Below are positions 1 to 5,411 of a DNA stretch of 6,644 nucleotides, one piece after another. Numbering within the stretch: position 1 is the stretch's first letter; every line of letters begins with the position of its first letter. Where the stretch lies: positions 1 through 6,644 of the forward strand of contig PFJA01000159.1 of NCBI GenBank assembly GCA_002782905.1, in the 5' to 3' direction. Origin of the DNA: Lysobacterales bacterium CG_4_10_14_3_um_filter_64_11. GTDB lineage: Bacteria; Pseudomonadota; Gammaproteobacteria; Xanthomonadales; Xanthomonadaceae. The position numbers were made by a program, and so were the translations under genes. Under the pieces are notes generated by a model. That model saw only the letters and a program-made list of their open reading frames with translations. It was not told the DNA's origin and did not search any database.

Positions 1-913
1 CGTCGCTGCGTTTGCCGGCATGTCGCGCGGGCTGCAACGGGGTCAGCCGTTTTCGGCCACGCTGGCGGCCAGCGGCTTGCCCCTGCCGGAGTACGTATTG
101 CAGCTCGCCCGAGCCGGTGAAATGACCGGTGAGTTGGGCCGCGCGCTGGCCGATGCCTCGATGCAACTGGAATACGAGCACGATCTGCGTTCGGAGATGC
201 GCAACGCGCTGACCTACCCCGCGGTACTGGTGATTGCCGGTGCCGCGGCGGTATTGCTGATGTTTGTATTCGTGGTGCCCAAGTTCGCATCCTTGCTGGC
301 GCGCGCCGATGACCTGCCGTTTCTGGCCTGGGCGGTGCTTGGTTTGGGTACCTGGAGCAACCGCAACGGGATTTACCTGCTGGTGGTTATGGTGCTGGCC
401 GGTTTTGCGCTGGCACAATGGCTGCGCCGGCCGGGCGTCAAGGAAAGCCTGCTGGATCGGCTGGCACGTGTGCCGGTGGTCGGCGACTGGCTGATCGAGT
501 CGGACACCGCGCGCTGGGCAAAGATACTCGGCGCCTTGCTGGGCAATCGGGTGCCGTTGATGCGTGCGCTGGAACTGGCCCAGAGCGGGCTCAGCCTGCC
601 GCACCGGCGCGCGCGCATGGGCGAGGTAACCCGCGCCGTGCGCGGCGGTAGTGCGCTGGCCGATGCCCTGGAGGATCACGATGCCCTCACCGCAACCGGC
701 TACAACCTGATCCGCGTCGGGGAGCGTTCCGGGCAATTGCCGTCGATGCTCGAATCGCTCGCGCGGCTGTATGAACAAGCGGGGCGCAACCGGATGAAGC
801 GGCTGTTGATCCTGATCGAACCGATCGCGATCCTGGTAATCGGCAGTCTGATCGGCACCATCATCATGGGTGTGATCCTGGCGATTACCAGCGCCAACGA
901 TCTGGCCATCTGA
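1..913 (+). CDS. Type II secretion / type IV pilus F-family inner-membrane platform protein (5' partial)
   Basis: This is the C-terminal three quarters or so of a GspF/PilC-family protein. The frame is open from base 2 to the TGA at 911-913, and the start lies outside the window. The family forms the inner-membrane platform that couples the cytoplasmic assembly ATPase to pseudopilus or pilus assembly. The first T2SSF domain is cut by the window edge; it keeps the typical ARAGEMTGELGRAL stretch (about 109-150). A strongly hydrophobic segment follows (about 206-285), then a second one (about 370-425). The second T2SSF domain (about 500-790) repeats the pattern with RVGERSGQLPSML. A final membrane helix (about 800-890) ends at ...SANDLAI. 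Three membrane segments in this order fit the family. GspF and PilC cannot be told apart without the upstream neighbours, so no symbol is given. The gene converges on ybeY across a repeat-filled gap. Confidence 0.9.
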   Translation, partial: VAAFAGMSRGLQRGQPFSATLAASGLPLPEYVLQLARAGEMTGELGRALADASMQLEYEHDLRSEMRNALTYPAVLVIAGAAAVLLMFVFVVPKFASLLARADDLPFLAWAVLGLGTWSNRNGIYLLVVMVLAGFALAQWLRRPGVKESLLDRLARVPVVGDWLIESDTARWAKILGALLGNRVPLMRALELAQSGLSLPHRRARMGEVTRAVRGGSALADALEDHDALTATGYNLIRVGERSGQLPSMLESLARLYEQAGRNRMKRLLILIEPIAILVIGSLIGTIIMGVILAITSANDLAI

Positions 914-914
914 A

Positions 915-932
915 TAACCTCTGAGCAGGTTA
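915..932 (+). terminator. Weak stem-loop just after the F-family gene
   Basis: TAACCT (915-920) pairs with AGGTTA (927-932) around a 6-base loop, two bases after the stop codon. The stem is short and AT-rich and no T-run follows, so it is a poor intrinsic terminator. It is listed only because of its position. Confidence 0.2.
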
Positions 933-1002
933 CATTCTGCGTGTTGCCGCAAACCGGTGAGGGCTTCGCGCGTCGAGGGGTAGAGTTCAGGATTCGACTT
1001 TT

Positions 1003-1035
1003 GATGGGTTTCGCTGCGCTCTACCCATCCTACGA
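1003..1035. repeat. Dispersed intergenic hairpin repeat (GATGGGT...ACCCATC type)
   Basis: GATGGGT (1003-1009) and ACCCATC (1023-1029) are perfect inverted arms around TTCGCTGCGCTCT, followed by CTACG. From memory, this module is scattered through intergenic regions of many proteobacterial genomes, and its minus-strand translation MGRAQRNPS is a frequent spurious-protein signature. It may act as a hairpin in the mRNA 3' ends of the two convergent genes. Its copy number in this genome cannot be seen here. Confidence 0.6.
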
Positions 1036-1092
1036 ACTACAACCCCGCTTTTCCGTTTCATTCCACCGACATGTCGCAATGTGCCGTCGTAG

Positions 1093-1125
1093 CCCGGGTA
1101 GAGGCCCAGCAGGCCGAAACCCGGG
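1093..1125. repeat. Dispersed intergenic hairpin repeat (CCCGGGT...ACCCGGG type)
   Basis: CCCGGGT (1093-1099) pairs with ACCCGGG (1119-1125). Nested inside, GGCC (1103-1106) pairs with GGCC (1112-1115) around CAGCA, with 3-base AGA/GAA internal bulges. The result is a long two-part stem-loop. The GTAGCCCGGGT opening at 1089-1099 matches a repeat type that I recall as common in proteobacterial intergenic DNA. It has no T-run, so it looks more like a REP-like element than a terminator. Confidence 0.55.
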
Positions 1126-1179
1126 GCACCGCCTAGCGGTGGAACCGACATCCACACCGGAATGTTGTTGGCGCTCACC

Positions 1180-1206
1180 TTTGCGTTTTTTGCGTCCTTT
1201 GCGGAT
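1180..1206. repeat. Three 9-bp tandem units, TTTGCGNNN
   Basis: TTTGCGTTT (1180-1188), TTTGCGTCC (1189-1197) and TTTGCGGAT (1198-1206) are three direct units in perfect 9-base register. On the minus strand this reads as GGACGCAAA-like units. Similar CGCAAAGGACGCAAAGG stretches occur between genes in other gammaproteobacteria. No function can be assigned. Confidence 0.55.
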
Positions 1207-1270
1207 CAAACGCTTTACGCTCCGCCCGTCGGGTTCATGGCCCGTGTGCAGTTCGAGCCACCGGCGCAGA

Positions 1271-1285
1271 TCGCTCGCAATGACG
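1271..1285 (-). repeat. Fragment of a CGTCATTGCGAGCGA dispersed repeat
   Basis: The minus strand reads CGTCATTGCGAGCGA. This is the core of a widespread intergenic repeat whose spurious translation is VIASEAKQS. Here the frame gives FVIASDL and then departs from the repeat, so only a fragment seems to be present. Confidence 0.4.
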
Positions 1286-1346
1286 AACAGCGGGTGCGTG
1301 TTCAGCGATTCCGCAAGCAACGCGTTTTAGCCGGTTTGGCGCACGC

Positions 1347-1841
1347 TCACCGATACGGATCGTCCACCCCAAGCCCGGCCAGAATTTCGCGCTCCAGCAA
1401 CTCCATGGCATCGGCTTCACGCGGGTCGTCATGATCCAACCCAAGCAAGTGCAGAATGCCGTGCACGGTGAGGTGGGCGTAGTGGGCATTGAGTGTCTTG
1501 CCCTGTGCCTTGGCTTCACGCGTCACCACCGGCGCGCACAACACGATGTCGCCGAGCACCGGCAGCTTGACGCCTTCGGGCAATTCCGCCGGGAAGCTGA
1601 GCACATTGGTGGCGCTGCTCTTGCCGCGGTAGTGGTGATTGAGCGCCTTGCCCTCACGCTCGTCGACAAGCCGGATGGCGAGATCCGCCTTGCGTACCCG
1701 GTTGGTGAGTGTGGCCGAAGCCCAGCGCTTGAACGATGCCGGTGCCGGCAAGCCCTTGCGCGGCAGGCCGTAACTGACGCCGAGTTCCAGTTGCAATGGC
1801 ATGCGATGCTTGTTGCGGCGTTCCAACGCTGATTGGCTCAT
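1347..1841 (-). CDS. ybeY: Endoribonuclease YbeY (16S rRNA 3' maturation)
   Basis: YbeY is a cytoplasmic zinc-dependent RNase involved in maturing the 16S rRNA 3' end and in ribosome quality control. The signature HGxLHLxGxDH is present near the C-terminus, with zinc ligands His127, His131 and His137 counted from the chosen ATG. SATNVLSFPAE and GDIVLCAPVV are the other conserved blocks. The chosen start is the ATG at 1841, with a GGGG about 7 bases upstream, giving 164 residues. Alternatives are a TTG at 1859, which overlaps the phoH stop by 4 bases but has no ribosome site, and an ATG at 1802 (MPLQLELGVSYGLP), which best matches the family N-terminus. The gene directly follows phoH, so the two are very likely cotranscribed. 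The usual next gene, ybeX/corC, is missing. Confidence 0.95.
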   Translation of the reverse strand: MSQSALERRNKHRMPLQLELGVSYGLPRKGLPAPASFKRWASATLTNRVRKADLAIRLVDEREGKALNHHYRGKSSATNVLSFPAELPEGVKLPVLGDIVLCAPVVTREAKAQGKTLNAHYAHLTVHGILHLLGLDHDDPREADAMELLEREILAGLGVDDPYR

Positions 1842-1855
1842 CGTGCGGCCCCGCG

Positions 1856-2827
1856 TCAATCGGTAATGTTGTCGCGCTGATCGTACGCCTGCACGATGCG
1901 CGCGACCAGCACATGGCGAACGACGTCGTGTGAGTTGAAGAAGCTGAAGCTGATGCCCTCGATATTGCGCAGCACCTCGATGGCATCGCGCAGGCCGGAC
2001 TTGACGTGTTTGGGCAGATCGACCTGGGTCACATCACCGGTGACCACCGCGGTAGAGCCAAAGCCGATCCGGGTGAGAAACATCTTCATCTGCTCGATGG
2101 TGGTGTTCTGCGCCTCGTCGAGGATCACGAACGCGTCGTTGAGGGTGCGCCCGCGCATGTAGGCCAGCGGCGCGATCTCGATGACATTGCGCTCCAGCAG
2201 CTTGATGACTTTCTCCACACCCAGCATTTCGTACAGCGCATCGTACAGCGGGCGCAGGTAGGGATCGACCTTCTGGCTCAAATCGCCGGGCAGGAAGCCC
2301 AGTTTTTCGCCGGCTTCCACCGCCGGCCGCACCAGCACCAGCCGCTGCACGCGGCTCTGGCTGAGCGCCTCCACCGCGCTGGCGACGGCGAGATAGGTCT
2401 TGCCGGTGCCGGCCGGACCGATGCCGAAGTTGATGTCGTGGCTGGCAATGGCGTGCAGGTAGCGCGCCTGATTCGGTCCGCGGCCCTTGACCACGCCACG
2501 TTTGACCCGGATCACCACTTCCTGCGCCGACTCGGCGGCGACTTCGCTCAGATGCGTCACATTGGCTTGGCTCAGGCGTACGTTGAGCAGGTGCGGGGTA
2601 ATCGTTTCCGATTCGGTGTCGGCATACAGCGCGCGCAGAAAGCGCTCGGTGGCATCCACGATCGGGCCATCGCCGATCACCCGGAATACGCTGCCGCGGT
2701 TGGCTATTTCCACACCGAGGCGCAGTTCGATCTGGCGCAAATGTTCGTCGAGCGGGCCGGTGAGATTGGCCAGCCGCGCCATGTCGTCGGGTTCAAGGGT
2801 AAAGTCGCGCTGAGAAAGGTTGGTCAT
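1856..2827 (-). CDS. ybeZ: PhoH-like P-loop ATPase (YbeZ)
   Basis: This is a cytoplasmic PhoH-family ATPase, the usual partner of YbeY and thought to act in RNA metabolism. Counting from the ATG at 2827 (323 residues), the Walker A motif GPAGTGKT is at 137-144. The Walker B motif VILDEAQN is at 234-241, and VVTGDVTQVDLP at 261-272 resembles a sensor region. A KH-like N-terminal part (about 20-90) and the GRGPNQARYL linker are typical. The ATG start is preferred because MTNLSQRDFTLEPDD matches the family N-terminus. A GTG at 2869 would add 14 residues, with GAGGG almost touching it. Neither start has a well-placed Shine-Dalgarno site, so the N-terminus is uncertain. The stop falls 14 bases before the preferred ybeY ATG, which indicates one transcript. 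The gene is divergent from the BLUF gene. Confidence 0.95.
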   Translation of the reverse strand: MTNLSQRDFTLEPDDMARLANLTGPLDEHLRQIELRLGVEIANRGSVFRVIGDGPIVDATERFLRALYADTESETITPHLLNVRLSQANVTHLSEVAAESAQEVVIRVKRGVVKGRGPNQARYLHAIASHDINFGIGPAGTGKTYLAVASAVEALSQSRVQRLVLVRPAVEAGEKLGFLPGDLSQKVDPYLRPLYDALYEMLGVEKVIKLLERNVIEIAPLAYMRGRTLNDAFVILDEAQNTTIEQMKMFLTRIGFGSTAVVTGDVTQVDLPKHVKSGLRDAIEVLRNIEGISFSFFNSHDVVRHVLVARIVQAYDQRDNITD

Positions 2828-2875
2828 GCGCGCAGAGTAGCGCGTGCGCTGGCATTCGTCATCGCTCACGCCCTC

Positions 2876-2892
2876 GAAAAACGCGATTTTTC
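2876..2892. promoter_or_regulatory. Perfect inverted repeat in the phoH/BLUF divergent intergenic region
   Basis: GAAAAA (2876-2881) and TTTTTC (2887-2892) flank CGCGA. The site lies between two divergent genes, about 50 bases upstream of the preferred phoH ATG. On the minus strand it overlaps a TATGAA sequence that could be a phoH -10 box. An operator role is possible but is inferred only from symmetry and position. Confidence 0.25.
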
Positions 2893-2958
2893 ATAGCTGA
2901 CGGCGCGTTCGCCCGACTGCGGCTGGCGCGGCGTTCACCACAAAATCACACCGCAACG

Positions 2959-2967
2959 TGTTTTAAT
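2959..2967 (+). promoter_or_regulatory. Extended -10 promoter for the BLUF gene
   Basis: TGT directly followed by TTTAAT (5 of 6 matches to TATAAT) forms an extended -10 element. No good -35 is seen, which an extended -10 can compensate for. Transcription would begin near 2974, giving a leader of about 25 bases that contains the strong ribosome site at 2986-2991. Confidence 0.4.
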
Positions 2968-2998
2968 CCGGGCAATAACAGGCAAAGGGGGTGTGGCC

Positions 2999-3541
2999 AT
3001 GTCAGAGTTCCAGCAACTGGTTTATGCGAGTCGCGCCACATTTGCGCCAACGCGTGGGCATAGCAGCATCGATATCGAAGTGGCGCGAATCCTCACCATT
3101 TCCAAACGCAACAACCCGCGCCGGGGTTTGGTTGGCGCGTTGTATTTCAGCAATGGCTACTTCTTCCAATGCCTGCAGGGCCCGGCGCAGGCCATTGATA
3201 CGTTGTACACCCAGTTGCAGAGTGATCCGCGCCATCGTGACGTCAAGACCTTGCAGCGCAAGCCCATTGCGGAACCTTCGTTTTCCGAATGGGCGATGAA
3301 GTACGTGCCCAATGCATCCGAGGTGCGATCCGTATTGCAGCGATTTGGCCGCAGTGCCTTTGATCCTTACTCATTCGACGCGCCGATCGTCGATGCGATG
3401 GTGGACCTGCTGCGGTTGGGCCCCGACGGCAGTGCCAGGTTGTCGGCCGGCAGCGAGCCGGCAACGGTGGCGCGATCCTGGCTGTGGCCAGCACTGGCCG
3501 CCGGCGTGGCGGTAATCATTTTGCTGTGGGCGATGTTGTAA
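2999..3541 (+). CDS. BLUF-domain blue-light sensor with a C-terminal membrane anchor
   Basis: This 180-residue protein carries an N-terminal BLUF domain (residues about 5-103), which binds FAD and senses blue light. The photocycle residues are all present with correct spacing: Tyr9, the Asn38-Asn39 pair, Gln57 (in FFQCLQG), Trp98 and Met100. They align with Tyr8, Asn31/32, Gln50, Trp91 and Met93 of cyanobacterial PixD, so it should be photoactive. Residues about 104-155 form a linker or cap with no known output domain. The last 20 residues (WLWPALAAGVAVIILLWAML) are one hydrophobic helix ending at the C-terminus. Arg159 just before it suggests a cytoplasmic sensor anchored by its tail. The ATG at 2999 is chosen because AGGGGG (2986-2991) sits 7 bases upstream; a GTG at 2993 would be too close to it. 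Signalling output is unknown; it may work through a partner protein. Confidence 0.9.
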   Translation: MSEFQQLVYASRATFAPTRGHSSIDIEVARILTISKRNNPRRGLVGALYFSNGYFFQCLQGPAQAIDTLYTQLQSDPRHRDVKTLQRKPIAEPSFSEWAMKYVPNASEVRSVLQRFGRSAFDPYSFDAPIVDAMVDLLRLGPDGSARLSAGSEPATVARSWLWPALAAGVAVIILLWAML

Positions 3542-3567
3542 CGCTCACGGCGTCGGTGTCGTGCATG

Positions 3568-3601
3568 CGGGCGGTTTGCTGTGACCGCCCGAACCGCTTT
3601 T
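3568..3601 (+). terminator. Rho-independent terminator-like hairpin after the BLUF gene
   Basis: CGGGCGGT (3568-3575) pairs perfectly with ACCGCCCG (3584-3591) across an 8-base loop. A short TTTT run (3598-3601) follows after a 6-base gap. The GC-rich stem is strong but the T-run is short and displaced. It lies between the convergent BLUF and miaB genes and probably ends the BLUF transcript. Confidence 0.5.
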
Positions 3602-3638
3602 GAATCACACCGAAAATCTGCCGCAAGTCGGCGCTTCG

Positions 3639-5084
3639 TTATCCGGCCGGCGGCTGGCCGGTTAGCGCCAGAAAGCGGCCACGCAACGAATTGCTCATCG
3701 CTTCGGTAATCTGCACTGCGACGAACTGGCCGATCAACTGCGCTGGCCCGGCGAAGTTGACAAAGCGCATGTTCTCGCTGCGGCCGGTGAGTTCATTCGG
3801 GTCTTTTTTGCTCGGGCCTTCCACCAGCACCGATTGCACCGTGCCGACCATGGCTGCCGAAATGCGCTTGGCGTTGCCGTCGATCGCCGCTTGCAGGCGC
3901 GCCAGGCGTTCCTTCTTGACCGCGTCCGCGGTGTCGTCGGGCAGGTTGGCGGCCGGGGTGCCGGGGCGCTTGGAGTAGATGAAGCTGAAGCTCTGATCGA
4001 AGCCGATGTCGTCGATCAGCTTCATGGTTGCCGCGAAATCCGGTTCGCTCTCGCCGGGGAAACCGACGATGAAATCCGAGCTGATGCTGATCCCGGGTTT
4101 GGCTTCGCGCAGTTTGCGAATCTTCGCCTTGTATTCGAGCGCGGTGTGGCCGCGTTTCATCGCGCTCAGCACGCGATCGGAGCCGGACTGTACCGGCAGG
4201 TGCAGATAGCTGGCGAGCTGCGGCACGTCGCGGTGCGCTTCGATCAGGCTGTCGCTGAACTCGATCGGGTGCGAGGTGGTGTAGCGGATGCGGCCGATAC
4301 CGGGAATCCGCGCGATGGCGCGGATCAGCAAGGCGAGGTCGGCAAATGCACCCATCCCGTTCGGGTCAAGGCCCTCGCACGCGTCGTCGCTCATGGCGCC
4401 GCGATAGGCGTTGACGTTCTGGCCGAGCAGGTTCACTTCGCGCACGCCATGTTCGGCCAGTTGCGCCACTTCCAGCAGTACGTCGTCGAACGGACGGCTC
4501 ACTTCCTCGCCGCGGGTGTAGGGCACCACGCAGAACGAGCAATACTTCGAACAGCCTTCCATGATCGAGACAAAGGCGGTGGCGCCTTCGGCACGCGGCT
4601 CGGGCAGGCGGTCGAACTTCTCGATCTCGGGGAAGCTGATATCCACCTGTGGTTTGCCGCTGGCGCGCCGTGCATCGATCATCGCCGGCAGCCGGTGCAG
4701 GGTTTGCGGGCCGAACACCAGGTCGACGTAAGGCGCGCGCTGCAAAATCGCTTCGCCCTCCTGCGAGGCGACGCAGCCGCCGACGCCGATGATAACCTGC
4801 GCGTTTTTTTTCTTGAGCGGCTTCCAGCGGCCAAGTTGCGAGAACACTTTCTCCTGCGCCTTCTCGCGGATCGAGCAGGTGTTGATTAGAATCACATCGG
4901 CTTCGCTCTCGTCGAGCGTGAGTTCGAGCCCGTGTTCGGCGCCGAGCACAGCGGCCATCTTGTCCGAGTCGTACGCGTTCATCTGGCAGCCGTGGGTCTT
5001 GATGAAGAGTTTGCCCTTGGCGGGCTGGCGCGGCGCAGCGGTGGTGTCGGTGGAGGGCGCGAGCAGGTCGGCGGTCCCGGTCAT
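3639..5084 (-). CDS. miaB: tRNA-2-methylthio-N6-dimethylallyladenosine synthase MiaB
   Basis: MiaB is a radical-SAM enzyme that adds a methylthio group to i6A37 in tRNAs reading UNN codons, giving ms2i6A. Counting from the ATG at 5084 (481 residues), the N-terminal UPF0004 domain holds the auxiliary [4Fe-4S] ligands Cys33 (THGCQMN), Cys70 (NTCSIRE) and Cys104 (GGCVASQ). The radical-SAM CxxxCxxC is Cys178, Cys182 and Cys185 (EGCSKYCSFC). A C-terminal TRAM domain (about 410-475) follows, with ELTGRSENMRFVNF. Length and sequence fit Xanthomonas-type MiaB, including a poorly conserved N-terminal extension. An ATG at 5114 would add 10 residues, but it lies inside a -10 box (TACAATG), so the 5084 start, with GGA 10 bases upstream, is preferred. 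The gene lies upstream of phoH and ybeY on the same strand but is separated from them by the opposed BLUF gene. Confidence 0.96.
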   Translation of the reverse strand: MTGTADLLAPSTDTTAAPRQPAKGKLFIKTHGCQMNAYDSDKMAAVLGAEHGLELTLDESEADVILINTCSIREKAQEKVFSQLGRWKPLKKKNAQVIIGVGGCVASQEGEAILQRAPYVDLVFGPQTLHRLPAMIDARRASGKPQVDISFPEIEKFDRLPEPRAEGATAFVSIMEGCSKYCSFCVVPYTRGEEVSRPFDDVLLEVAQLAEHGVREVNLLGQNVNAYRGAMSDDACEGLDPNGMGAFADLALLIRAIARIPGIGRIRYTTSHPIEFSDSLIEAHRDVPQLASYLHLPVQSGSDRVLSAMKRGHTALEYKAKIRKLREAKPGISISSDFIVGFPGESEPDFAATMKLIDDIGFDQSFSFIYSKRPGTPAANLPDDTADAVKKERLARLQAAIDGNAKRISAAMVGTVQSVLVEGPSKKDPNELTGRSENMRFVNFAGPAQLIGQFVAVQITEAMSNSLRGRFLALTGQPPAG

Positions 5085-5112
5085 GGCGGTTATTCCGGTC
5101 GGGTAAACGCGC

Positions 5113-5141
5113 ATTGTAGAACGCTGCGGGCGTCACGTCGA
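5113..5141 (-). promoter_or_regulatory. Sigma-70 type promoter of miaB
   Basis: On the minus strand, TCGACG (5141-5136; 4 of 6 matches to TTGACA) lies 17 bases from TACAAT (5118-5113; 5 of 6 matches to TATAAT). Transcription would begin near 5106, leaving a leader of about 22 bases before the ATG at 5084. This placement excludes the upstream ATG at 5114 as a start. Confidence 0.55.
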
Positions 5142-5298
5142 AACATGCTCGATCGGCGCGATGGGTGCGGGTGACACGCGCGCAATGGCGGGCGGCGGAA
5201 TGATGGGTACGGCACGTCCTGGATCGCTGCCACGACCCGCTACGCAATGGCGACAAGCAACGCCTGGCGAAATGCTTTTAATCGGCGGTGGGAATGAC

Positions 5299-5328
5299 AA
5301 TGCCCGGCATTTCTAGCCAAGTAATGCC
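5299..5328. promoter_or_regulatory. 13-bp palindrome plus an extra half-site, candidate operator
   Basis: AATGCC-C-GGCATT (5299-5311) is a perfect palindrome with a one-base centre. A third AATGCC occurs at 5323-5328, 24 bases after the first. The cluster lies about 35-60 bases upstream of the -35 box of the toxin-antitoxin promoter. Binding by a regulator is inferred from symmetry only. Confidence 0.3.
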
Positions 5329-5334
5329 ATGGTG

Positions 5335-5381
5335 GTCTGGCAGAGATTTGCGCAGGTTTTGAACTCACAGATTAGCCAGAC
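5335..5381. promoter_or_regulatory. Inverted repeat flanking the toxin-antitoxin promoter, candidate autoregulatory operator
   Basis: GTCTGGC (5335-5341) and GCCAGAC (5375-5381) are perfect inverted copies separated by 33 bases. One arm lies upstream of the -35 box and the other lies directly against the -10 box. A smaller TTAG-N10-CTAA symmetry (5372-5389) overlaps the -10. Phd/YefM-type antitoxins usually repress their own promoter through such sites, so this is a reasonable operator candidate. Confidence 0.4.
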
Positions 5382-5387
5382 TAGACT
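5359..5387 (+). promoter_or_regulatory. Promoter of the toxin-antitoxin operon
   Basis: TTGAAC (5359-5364) lies exactly 17 bases from TAGACT (5382-5387), with 4 of 6 consensus matches in each box. Transcription would start near 5394, just ahead of the strong ribosome site GGGAGGG (5401-5407). Confidence 0.5.
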
Positions 5388-5411
5388 AACCATGCATTCA
5401 GGGAGGGCATC

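Larger units (their letters stand above)
914..1346. other. Gene-free interval made of dispersed repeat pieces
   Basis: This 433-base gap lies between two convergent genes. I see no credible gene in it. Short open frames on both strands translate into strings typical of repeat-derived spurious proteins, for example MGRAQRNPS on the minus strand (about 1000-1030) and a GFGLLGLYPGY string across 1093-1125. Four separate repeat-like modules are annotated individually below. About 1207-1260 and 1305-1346 show nothing I can identify. Confidence 0.6.

Noticed and set aside
1285..1303. GAACA/TGTTC inverted repeat
   Set aside because: The arms are only 5 bases with no context to support a role.
987..1330. 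Small overlapping open frames in the 914-1346 gap
   Set aside because: Their translations are the spurious peptides of dispersed repeats, with no ribosome sites and no domains.
2006..2896. 296-codon open frame on the plus strand opposite phoH
   Set aside because: It mirrors the phoH coding frame in GC-rich DNA, has no recognisable domain, and phoH itself carries full Walker motifs.
3834..4889. 351-codon open frame on the plus strand opposite miaB
   Set aside because: It is an antisense shadow rich in His, Ala and Arg with no family resemblance; miaB is clearly the real gene.
4366..5256. 296-codon minus-strand frame overlapping miaB
   Set aside because: It is an Arg-rich alternate frame of miaB without domains, considered only as the frame reached by slippage at the A8 run.
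5142..5298. Search for a tRNA, small RNA or attachment site between miaB and the toxin-antitoxin pair
   Set aside because: I saw no cloverleaf, no direct repeats flanking the pair and no integrase; nothing beyond the promoters and inverted repeats listed.
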